Source: Gammaproteobacteria bacterium
Lineage (GTDB): Bacteria > Pseudomonadota > Gammaproteobacteria > Pseudomonadales > Oleiphilaceae
DNA: 8,415 nucleotides
Reading direction: 5' to 3'
Assembly (NCBI GenBank): GCA_029268325.1
Contig: JAJUGC010000076.1
Coordinates: 1 to 8,415, forward strand
Position numbers and translations under genes: made by a program
The notes under the pieces: generated by a model
Told to the model about the DNA's origin: nothing
Seen by the model: the letters and a program-made list of their open reading frames with translations, nothing else
Databases searched by the model: none
Part shown: positions 1 through 4,869 of the stretch, one piece after another
Numbering within the stretch: position 1 is the first letter of the stretch
Layout: the number at the start of each line of letters is the position of its first letter

Positions 1-48
1 ATGGGCGACATCTCCGAAAACACCAGAGTTTTCAGCGTACACGCGTAA
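1..48 (+). CDS. Possible C-terminal fragment of an upstream gene
   Basis: The first 15 codons are open in frame 1 and end at TAA (46-48), giving a tail that ends ENTRVFSVHA. About two thirds of the codons end in G or C, as in the other genes here, and the DNA turns sharply AT-rich just after the stop, as expected at a gene end. The first codon happens to be ATG, but the window edge is arbitrary and the gene probably starts to the left. The opposite strand is also open here (reading ENSGVFGDVAH), with less typical codons and no good start, so the strand is uncertain. I do not recognise the protein. Confidence 0.2.
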   Translation: MGDISENTRVFSVHA

Positions 49-206
49 GCTGTAATATTCAATCAGTCTCGTGCAGCTTTAATTTAACTATAGTTCAGGT
101 TAACGAGAGTTCGAGTTTTAGTTTTAGAAGTGGCAGACAGCAACAGCCCCTGCAAGCGATCCGGAAGGCAGTGGAAACAGGCAAGAATGGGACGGGCAGA
201 CTAGGG
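49..206. other. AT-rich intergenic region
   Basis: This stretch, especially 49-130, is clearly poorer in G+C than the surrounding genes and carries no convincing ORF. It contains a perfect 10-bp palindrome (AACTATAGTT, 86-95), flanking TTAAC/GTTAA inverted copies (84-88 and 99-103), and a direct repeat GTTTTA (115-120, 121-126). TATAGT (minus strand, inside the palindrome) could serve as a -10 element, but no good -35 is present. It lies beyond the 3' end of lasT; I see no hairpin with a T-run that would end lasT transcription. Confidence 0.4.
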
Positions 207-902
207 TCAGTCGGCCGGAAGGCTCCGTTCCAGGCTCTGGCACAGGGTGTGGAGAAAATGGATGTCCTTTTCACCTAACAATCCCAGCCGCTCCAGGGCC
301 CAGTCATAGAGCTTGGATTCGGGCACCTTATCCAGCCGGTTAAGCAGGGCGGAAACCCGCTCCCGAAGGGCCCGGTACTGATAGAGATCCCCGGCTTGGG
401 GGTCGGCAGAATCCGCCGCAACAGTTTTCAGTGAAGACAGCTCCCAGGCATAGAGCATGACGGCCTGGGCCAGATTAAGTGAGGGGTAGGCCGCAGCCAG
501 GGGAATGGAAGTGACCAGGTCACAGGCGGCAATCTCCTGGTTGGACAAGCCCTGGTCTTCCCGCCCGAATACCAGGGCCACCCGATTGACCGCCGCGCCT
601 TTGTTTTCAATGACCTTCTTCACATCGGCCGGCGTCAGGTTCAGGCGACGGTTATGGCGGGGCTTGGCAGAAGTGCCGATTACCAGGTCCATCCCTTCCA
701 GGGCCGCTTCCAGGTTAGGATAGCTGACCGCATTGGCCAGAATGTCACCGGAGCCATGGGCCAGCCAGGAAGCCCGCTCATGGCGATGGAAATCCGAGTT
801 GACGAGCCGCAGGCTGGAAAACCCCATGGTCTTGAGCGCGCGCGCCGCTGCACCCACATTTTCCGGCACCACCGGTTCGACCAGGACGAAATGTAGCTCC
901 AT
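207..902 (-). CDS. lasT: RNA 2'-O-methyltransferase, TrmH/SpoU family (LasT/YjtD-like)
   Basis: This predicted SAM-dependent SPOUT-class methyltransferase is likely to methylate tRNA or rRNA ribose in the cytoplasm. The 231 residues show the three SpoU motifs in order: motif 1 at about 14-28 (ENVGAAARALKTMGF, with the conserved Asn and Arg), motif 2 at 109-120 (ALVFGREDQGLS) and motif 3 at 132-150 (IPLAAAYPSLNLAQAV), which build the trefoil-knot SAM site. A helical tail follows (about 175-225). Length and sequence fit E. coli YjtD/LasT (about 228 aa from memory) better than TrmJ; features shared with YjtD include the WLAHGSGDI-type segment near residues 46-54 and the tail around WALERLGLL. 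The true RNA target of this subgroup is not settled from sequence. The ATG at 902 has a strong GAGGTGG ribosome site. The gene is divergent from the diguanylate cyclase. Confidence 0.88.
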   Translation of the reverse strand: MELHFVLVEPVVPENVGAAARALKTMGFSSLRLVNSDFHRHERASWLAHGSGDILANAVSYPNLEAALEGMDLVIGTSAKPRHNRRLNLTPADVKKVIENKGAAVNRVALVFGREDQGLSNQEIAACDLVTSIPLAAAYPSLNLAQAVMLYAWELSSLKTVAADSADPQAGDLYQYRALRERVSALLNRLDKVPESKLYDWALERLGLLGEKDIHFLHTLCQSLERSLPAD

Positions 903-1090
903 AGTTTTCCACCTCAGTAAGAGCTGCGCAGTCTAGCACAGCTTTACAGCCTGTCCGAGCCGGCTCCAGCCAGACCTGGTGCGGCTTTTCGCCAGGCGGG
1001 AGGGAAATTTTGCAGTTAAAGCGAGACGATCGATCAAAAAAAAGGCAAAATAGAACTTTCCGTTAGCTAGGATTACCTCGACAGGATGTT
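903..1090. promoter_or_regulatory. Divergent spacer between lasT and the diguanylate cyclase
   Basis: This 188-bp spacer must hold the start signals of both flanking genes. Visible landmarks are a GATCGATC palindrome (1028-1035, two GATC sites) running straight into an A8 tract (1036-1043), then another A-rich stretch to about 1052. Such A-tracts often sit near promoters, but I cannot assign a -35/-10 pair with confidence; TTGCAG at 1010-1015 is the best -35-like hexamer and has no good partner. AGGA at 1083-1086, four bases before the ATG at 1091, is the likely ribosome site of the cyclase. Confidence 0.45.
909..915 (-). promoter_or_regulatory. Ribosome binding site of lasT
   Basis: GAGGTGG on the minus strand lies six bases before the ATG of lasT, a near-consensus Shine-Dalgarno that fixes this start. 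Confidence 0.75.
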
Positions 1091-2338
1091 ATGGACGAGC
1101 TGTATCGGTCTCTGAACCCCATTCAAAAAAAGGAATTCCAGCAGCAGCGTTTTCACGACCTGATTCAACGTAGCTGGCCCGGGCTCATTTCATATGCCTT
1201 GGTTTGGTGGGCCATCGCCCTGCCCCGCCTTTGGTATGAGCCTACTTCCGAAAACCTGAGCTGGCTCAGCGGTTTCGGCTTTCTGATCCTGCTGTGCTGC
1301 GGACTGCGCATCCGGCTGCTGCGAAGATTCCGCCAGCGCCTTGCCGATGAGCGGGCCAAGGTGCCCTGGGAAATTTTCGTTGGCACCGCCCTGAATGCCA
1401 GCGCCTGGGGCGTGATCGCGGCAGTCAGCCTGCTTCCCGACACGCCCTTGTCCCCTCTGGTGATGGTGATGATACTGACCACCTCCGGCATTTGTGCCGG
1501 TGGGGTTTGCTCCCTCGCCATTTCCCGATACCTGGTTTGCATGTTCCTGGGGTGCATGCTCACACCCAGCATAATCGTGCTCGCCCTGGGCTACAGCGAA
1601 CACCCCGTCGAGATGGCCATTGCCGGTATCATCTTCTGGATCAGCATGTATCTGATCTCAGGCCTGCCACGCCGGGAGTACTACACAGCCTCTTGCAGCA
1701 ACATCAAACTGAGCCATCAGGCAGCCTACCTGCAAGAGCTAAGCCGTGTGGACAGCCTGACCGGCCTCAACAACCGGCGCCAGTTCGAGCACCTGTTTGA
1801 AACCGAACTCAAACGCGCCAGCCGGGGCCGCTACCCCATCAGCCTGCTCCTGATCGACCTGGACCATTTTAAGCATATCAACGACCAGCACGGCCATTTA
1901 ATCGGAGACGAGTGCCTTAAACGGGTTGCCACCACCTTAAGCGCCCAGCTCAAACGTGCCACCGATGCCGTGGCCCGCTTCGGCGGCGAGGAGTTTGCCG
2001 TGATCCTGCCCGGCACCAGCGAGGCCGATGCCCGACAAGTGGCCGAATCCATTCGCCAGGCTCTGGAAACGCTGCAGATCCCCACGGCCACCGAAAACAT
2101 TTCCCTGACCGCCAGTCTGGGCGGGGTTTCTTTAATCCCCAGTCAGGAAGGTTCAGCCCGGGATATCATCAAGTTGGCTGACGATGCGCTCTACCGCGCC
2201 AAACATGAGGGGCGCAACCGCTGCTGCTTTGCGCCGGGTGATGAGCCGGGTGATGAGCCGGGTGTGGTCCATGAAGCGCCGGCAGCAGACGACACCCCCC
2301 ATGGCTATGCGATATCGCCCCAGTCATCCAACGCCTAA
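1091..2338 (+). CDS. Membrane diguanylate cyclase (GGDEF domain)
   Basis: This enzyme is predicted to make cyclic di-GMP from two GTP at the inner membrane. The 415 residues fall into three parts. Residues 30-191 hold about six hydrophobic helices (near 32-48, 60-75, 97-115, 119-141, 145-167, 173-191), a MASE-like sensor I cannot assign to a named family. A short linker follows (about 192-220). The GGDEF domain (about 220-380) has the DSLTGLNNRR opening (221-230), the metal and nucleotide residues D256, N264 and D273, and an intact GGEEF signature at 298-302. An RxxD inhibitory I-site (R289-D292) lies exactly five residues before the signature, so feedback inhibition by product is expected. 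There is no EAL domain. The last 35 residues are polar and include a Pro-Gly-Asp-Glu repeat. The signal sensed is unknown. Confidence 0.93.
   Translation: MDELYRSLNPIQKKEFQQQRFHDLIQRSWPGLISYALVWWAIALPRLWYEPTSENLSWLSGFGFLILLCCGLRIRLLRRFRQRLADERAKVPWEIFVGTALNASAWGVIAAVSLLPDTPLSPLVMVMILTTSGICAGGVCSLAISRYLVCMFLGCMLTPSIIVLALGYSEHPVEMAIAGIIFWISMYLISGLPRREYYTASCSNIKLSHQAAYLQELSRVDSLTGLNNRRQFEHLFETELKRASRGRYPISLLLIDLDHFKHINDQHGHLIGDECLKRVATTLSAQLKRATDAVARFGGEEFAVILPGTSEADARQVAESIRQALETLQIPTATENISLTASLGGVSLIPSQEGSARDIIKLADDALYRAKHEGRNRCCFAPGDEPGDEPGVVHEAPAADDTPHGYAISPQSSNA
2234..2264 (+). repeat. 12-bp tandem repeat inside the cyclase gene
   Basis: The unit CCGGGTGATGAG occurs twice exactly (2234-2245, 2246-2257), followed by the first seven bases of a third copy (2258-2264). 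It encodes the PGDEPGDEPG stretch after the GGDEF domain. The unit is a multiple of three, so copy-number change would keep the frame. Confidence 0.9.
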
Positions 2339-2358
2339 GACCAGGACCGACGCCGGCC

Positions 2359-2631
2359 TTAGTCAATCTGGCTCCAGCTCAGATTAGCTGTGGTCGGCCC
2401 CATTTCTCCCACCAGGGCACAGACGTAGGCCTGATCCCTGACAAAGATCACCGAACCGGGGCTGTAGAGCATGCCGGCGTACACACACCATTTGGTGCTG
2501 TCGATTCTGGAGGCATCCAACTGCGGTGCCGCGGTCAGTTGGGGTGGGCGACCCTCCGGCGCAGGCTCCTGCGCATAGGCTGTTGCCGTGAGAAACAGCA
2601 ACGCCATCAGGCCACTGCGAATTTCCTTCAT
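2359..2631 (-). CDS. Small secreted protein, DUF1496-like
   Basis: This 90-residue protein has a typical signal peptide (basic MKEIR start, hydrophobic core, likely cleavage after AYA at residue 20), leaving a mature protein of about 70 residues in the periplasm or beyond. A Pro-rich spacer (22-36) leads to a compact domain with two cysteines, C49 and C71, in the pattern WCVYAGMLYSPGSVI...YVC, followed by LSWSQI near the end. This layout resembles the DUF1496 family of small periplasmic proteins of unknown function; the assignment is from memory of the pattern. The two cysteines could form a disulfide. A strong AGGAGGA ribosome site supports the ATG. The gene lies 84 bp downstream of the DUF7336-like gene on the same strand and ends 20 bp from the convergent cyclase. 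Confidence 0.75.
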   Translation of the reverse strand: MKEIRSGLMALLFLTATAYAQEPAPEGRPPQLTAAPQLDASRIDSTKWCVYAGMLYSPGSVIFVRDQAYVCALVGEMGPTTANLSWSQID

Positions 2632-2635
2632 GACA

Positions 2636-2642
2636 TCCTCCT
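2636..2642 (-). promoter_or_regulatory. Strong ribosome binding site of the DUF1496-like gene
   Basis: AGGAGGA on the minus strand ends four bases before the ATG at 2631. It supports independent translation even if transcription reads through from the gene upstream. Confidence 0.75.
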
Positions 2643-2715
2643 GCCCGTCTGCCGATACAGCCCCGGCCCCGGCGCGACGCCTAGCAAGGCATGCCGCAAC
2701 AGGTGCGGGCCTGGG

Positions 2716-2958
2716 TCAAGACCTGGGCCTGGGCTCACCGTTATCTATAATGAAGTAGCCCTCGCTCCATTCCACGTGATCCAGTTCGATCTCATCAATG
2801 CTGAAGCCATTTTTGGCGTCCTCAAAGCCGGGCTTGGTCTTCAATCCCTTGATCGCCTGCTCCGCCGTTGCCTTGGAACTGAAAATGCCGATCAGTTTCA
2901 CATCCTCGTATTCGCCATTCACATCCGATACGTGTTGAACCAGGTAAACCTTTTCCAC
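2716..2958 (-). CDS. Small cytoplasmic protein, DUF7336-like
   Basis: This 80-residue protein has no signal peptide or membrane segment. It opens with a beta-strand-like segment (KVYLVQHV, 3-10), then KLIGIFSSKATAEQAIKGLK (21-40), a KPGF turn (42-45), GFSIDEIELD (51-60) and W64-E66-G67. This order (V-H, IGiySS..AeeAi, GF, F.id...ld, W.EG) is the pattern I associate with DUF7336, a widespread small domain of unknown function. The start is GTG: no ATG fits, and AAGGAT sits six bases upstream. It is divergent from the Methyltransf_32 gene and may share a transcript with the secreted DUF1496-like gene downstream. No function can be assigned. Confidence 0.8.
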   Translation of the reverse strand: MEKVYLVQHVSDVNGEYEDVKLIGIFSSKATAEQAIKGLKTKPGFEDAKNGFSIDEIELDHVEWSEGYFIIDNGEPRPRS

Positions 2959-2964
2959 AGTGCG

Positions 2965-2970
2965 ATCCTT
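2965..2970 (-). promoter_or_regulatory. Ribosome binding site deciding a GTG start
   Basis: AAGGAT on the minus strand, six bases before GTG at 2958, is the reason to accept a GTG start for the DUF7336-like gene. Confidence 0.6.
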
Positions 2971-2987
2971 TTGTTGGCCACAGTCAT

Positions 2988-2998
2988 CCCCTCTGGGG
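2988..2998 (-). repeat. Short perfect hairpin in the leader of the DUF7336-like gene
   Basis: CCCC and GGGG flank a three-base loop (2992-2994), giving a small very stable stem 30-40 bp before the GTG start. It would be in the 5' leader if transcription starts at the -10-like element at 3009-3014. There is no T-run, so it is not a terminator. Confidence 0.35.
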
Positions 2999-3008
2999 GT
3001 AATGGCCC

Positions 3009-3014
3009 ATTGTA
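3009..3014 (-). promoter_or_regulatory. Candidate -10 element for the DUF7336-like gene
   Basis: TACAAT on the minus strand matches five of six consensus -10 bases and lies about 50 bp before the GTG. The bases 16-18 bp further upstream are a poor -35 match, so only half the promoter is visible. Confidence 0.35.
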
Positions 3015-3072
3015 TCTTCGCCGATCCGGTTCAGCACTGTTTTACCACACCCAACCCGCCATACCGCAAAGG

Positions 3073-3106
3073 GGCCCGGCCTGCTAGAATCCGGGCCTGG
3101 TTTTTT
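3073..3106 (+). promoter_or_regulatory. GC hairpin, T-tract and -10-like element before the Methyltransf_32 gene
   Basis: GGCCCGG (3073-3079) and CCGGGCC (3091-3097) form a perfect 7-bp inverted repeat with an 11-base loop, followed after TGG (3098-3100) by T6 (3101-3106): the shape of a rho-independent terminator, 12 bp before the ATG at 3119. The loop also holds TAGAAT (3085-3090), five of six matches to a -10 box, without a clear -35. Two readings compete: a promoter whose transcript begins near the second arm, so no hairpin forms, or a terminator/attenuator for transcripts arriving from further upstream. Confidence 0.45.
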
Positions 3107-3118
3107 GCAGTCGCCGTC

Positions 3119-4357
3119 ATGTCCTACCGCCAGTGGTTTCACGAACTCGATCAATTGCTCGCCCAGCACCGTGGGCTCTGGCAACTTCGCCCCTTCTCTC
3201 TGCGTAGCATTCCCTGGCAGGAGCAATGGCCGGACTTGGCCGCTGCGATCAGTCGCCTGTCCCTTCCCCAGGTCAACGCCCTTTCTGAGCAGCCTCACAG
3301 GCTGTATGAGATGTTGGGGGAGTACTTTCCCGATGCACACCGCTTGCACCGGCTGATCCAGGTGCCGCCGGCGCCCATCCAACAGCAGTTTGGCGACGAC
3401 GAACGCTTGTCCTATGAGGTGCCAGGGCGCAAGTGGCAACAAATTCGCGCCTTCGTCCAGGCCCTGCCGGCCCGAAACCTGCCGCTTCTGGAGTGGTGTG
3501 CGGGCAAGGGACATTTGGGGCGTCTGGCCAGCCAGGCCATGGCCGCGCCGGTACTCAGCTTGGAGCTTGATCCCCAGCTCTGCCAGGACGGACAGCGCTT
3601 GGCGGATCGCCTGCAACTAGCCCAACAGTTGCAACCTTGCGACGTGCTGGGCAGACAAGTGCGCCAGTACTTTCAAGCCGGGCAACAGGCCTTGGCGCTG
3701 CATGCCTGCGGTGATCTGCACGTTGCGCTGCTACGCCAGGGCTGTCAGCACCAAGTACAGGCTCTGGCCATTTCCCCCTGCTGCTACCATCGCACCCGCG
3801 AGGATCTGTATCAGCCGCTCTCCACCGCCGCGCGCTCCACTAACCTGCAACTCAGCCGTCAGGATCGCCAACTGGCCGTCCAGGAAAGCGTTACCGCCGG
3901 TCAGCGCGTCCGCCGTCTGCGGGATCAGGAAGTCTGCTGGAGGCTGGGCTTTGATCTGCTGCAACGACAACTACGGGGTTGCGACGAATACCTGCCGGTT
4001 CCCCCCTTGAAAACACAGCTTTTAACTCAGGGAACCTTCACAGACTTCTGCCATTGGGCGGCGGAGCGCAAACAGCTGGTGTTACAAGGCCCCATTGACT
4101 TTGAGGCCCTGGAACAGGCCGGCCGGCAACGCCATCTGCAGATACGGCAACTGGAGCTGGTCTGCCAACTGTTTCGCCGCCCCCTGGAACTCTGGCTGGT
4201 GCTTGACCGGGTCCTGTTCCTGGAAGAGCAGGGCTATCAGGTTAGTCTCCACGAGTTCTGCGCACGAAACCTCACCCCGCGCAACCTGCTCATCCAGGCC
4301 CAACGCCGGGGTTCAGCTTCGCAAGAGGGTGGATGGTCGAGCAGGGCTCAAGCCTAG
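3119..4357 (+). CDS. SAM-dependent methyltransferase, Methyltransf_32 family
   Basis: This 412-residue predicted cytoplasmic methyltransferase has an unknown substrate. An N-terminal helical part (1-115) precedes the Rossmann domain. The SAM-binding motif I is at 124-134 (LEWCAGKGHLG), an acidic strand end follows at 148-151 (LELD), and the family hallmarks are LHACGDLH (194-201) and ISPCCYHR (218-225), also seen in the eukaryotic METTL25/GSTCD-type domains. A second region (about 226-270) with the PLS and LSRQDRQLAVQE segments continues the domain, and a Gln/Leu-rich helical C-terminal part follows (300-395). The frame is open back to 2960, but the upstream 53 codons lack family features, overlap the divergent promoter area and cross the hairpin, so ATG 3119 is preferred. 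No good ribosome site is visible. The stop overlaps that of the convergent gene. Confidence 0.85.
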   Translation: MSYRQWFHELDQLLAQHRGLWQLRPFSLRSIPWQEQWPDLAAAISRLSLPQVNALSEQPHRLYEMLGEYFPDAHRLHRLIQVPPAPIQQQFGDDERLSYEVPGRKWQQIRAFVQALPARNLPLLEWCAGKGHLGRLASQAMAAPVLSLELDPQLCQDGQRLADRLQLAQQLQPCDVLGRQVRQYFQAGQQALALHACGDLHVALLRQGCQHQVQALAISPCCYHRTREDLYQPLSTAARSTNLQLSRQDRQLAVQESVTAGQRVRRLRDQEVCWRLGFDLLQRQLRGCDEYLPVPPLKTQLLTQGTFTDFCHWAAERKQLVLQGPIDFEALEQAGRQRHLQIRQLELVCQLFRRPLELWLVLDRVLFLEEQGYQVSLHEFCARNLTPRNLLIQAQRRGSASQEGGWSSRAQA

Positions 4358-4647
4358 GTTCTGAGAAGTCCCGGTGAAGAGTCAGTGTCTTCCCGTTTCG
4401 AGGGGCGCCGCCCCATCACCTGCCGGTAGGGGCCCCGCTCCTTGAGATAGGCCTGACGATAGGCCTCGAAGCCATGGCGCAGCAGACGGGCTTTTTCCAA
4501 TGCGCTCAGGTCTTGGGGAAAATCGTGCAGATTACCTTCGAAATTATCGGAGTCAGGATGTCCTACGAATCGGATAACAGCGCCTGATTCATGAAGAGCG
4601 ATGCCTTTATAAGGGTCCACTTCCCAGTTGCTGTAGTTTAGTTCCAT
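4354..4647 (-). CDS. Uncharacterised 97-residue protein
   Basis: I do not recognise this protein. It has no signal peptide or membrane helix. Residues 1-45 look beta-rich and acidic (NWEVDPYKGIALHESG, then VIRFVGHPDSDNFEG), 46-72 form a likely helix pair (LSALEKARLLRHGFEAYRQAYLKE), and the tail from 73 is basic and polar and probably disordered. The start is well defined: in this frame a TGA lies just three codons before ATG 4647, with no alternative start codon between. The ATG has no Shine-Dalgarno; the predicted transcript would have a leader of about 25 bases. The gene is divergent from mscK and shares its final CTAG with the convergent methyltransferase. Codon use looks native. Confidence 0.7.
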   Translation of the reverse strand: MELNYSNWEVDPYKGIALHESGAVIRFVGHPDSDNFEGNLHDFPQDLSALEKARLLRHGFEAYRQAYLKERGPYRQVMGRRPSKREDTDSSPGLLRT

Positions 4648-4679
4648 ATTAGGTCATCTTTTGTGCAAGGGAGGAGTTC

Positions 4680-4707
4680 ATAGTATCTCTACCGCTTTCG
4701 ATGTCAA
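4680..4707 (-). promoter_or_regulatory. Sigma-70-type promoter of the 97-residue gene
   Basis: On the minus strand a perfect TTGACA (4702-4707) is followed by a 16-bp spacer and TACTAT (4680-4685, four of six matches). Transcription would start near 4673, giving a leader of about 25 bases before the ATG at 4647. This is the best-formed promoter in the window. Confidence 0.6.
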
Positions 4708-4736
4708 AGTGATTCTTCACAGCGACAATCAAATAG

Positions 4737-4773
4737 TTTCCGGGCCGAAAAAAACACCTGCCCGGTCCGGAAA
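4737..4773. repeat. Overlapping inverted repeats in the mscK upstream region
   Basis: TTTCCGG (4737-4743) pairs with CCGGAAA (4767-4773), and CCGGGC (4740-4745) pairs with GCCCGG (4760-4765). The two pairings share the left-arm bases 4740-4743, so only one can form at a time. An A7 run (4748-4754) lies in the loop. No T-run follows the stem in either direction, so this is not a standard terminator. Confidence 0.5.
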
Positions 4774-4779
4774 AACAGC

Positions 4780-4804
4780 CAGGGAATGGCCGCGGTATTC
4801 CCTG
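4780..4804. repeat. 25-bp dyad, possible operator or leader hairpin of mscK
   Basis: CAGGGAAT (4780-4787) and ATTCCCTG (4797-4804) are perfect inverted copies around a 9-base centre that itself contains the palindrome CCGCGG (4790-4795). It lies 66-90 bp before the mscK ATG. The geometry fits either a dimeric regulator site or an RNA hairpin. I do not recognise it as a known operator. Confidence 0.5.
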
Positions 4805-4869
4805 ATAGCCAGGATTCCTCGACACCTCTAGGATGCGTACACTCATGCCAACCTGAGTTAAACGTGGTT

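Noticed and set aside
971..1005. Small hairpin (CTGGTG...CGCCAG) in the spacer before the cyclase
   Set aside because: Only a six-bp stem including a wobble, without T-run or symmetry expected of an operator; common by chance in GC-rich DNA.
1190..1603. His-rich minus-strand open frame within the cyclase membrane region
   Set aside because: The histidine run is the complement of a ATGGTGATGGTGATG stretch coding for the hydrophobic VMVMI segment of the cyclase.
2661..2690. CCCCGG doublet and short GCCT/AGGC stem between the two small minus-strand genes
   Set aside because: Short GC-rich repeats without a T-run; not enough to call a terminator or processing site.
2539..3087. Plus-strand open frame of 182 codons across the two small minus-strand genes
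   Set aside because: Antisense to two ORFs with good ribosome sites and family-like sequence; its own translation has no domain.
2960..3118. N-terminal extension of the methyltransferase by 53 codons
   Set aside because: The sequence is not family-like, runs through the hairpin and T-tract, and overlaps the divergent leader; ATG 3119 is more plausible.
2984..3616. Minus-strand open frame of 210 codons over the start of the methyltransferase
   Set aside because: Antisense to the Methyltransf_32 motifs and the promoter spacer; no recognisable domain and no ribosome site noted.
4649..4681. A ten-codon minus-strand ORF (MNSSLAQKMT) ending one base before the 97-residue gene, looking like a coupled leader peptide
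   Set aside because: Its ATG overlaps the TACTAT -10 element of the likely promoter, so the start codon would not be in the transcript, and it has no ribosome site.
4786..4869. N-terminal extension of mscK by 28 codons
   Set aside because: It would bury the signal peptide behind a polar stretch and start inside the 25-bp dyad; ATG 4870 (or GTG 4864) gives a normal export signal.
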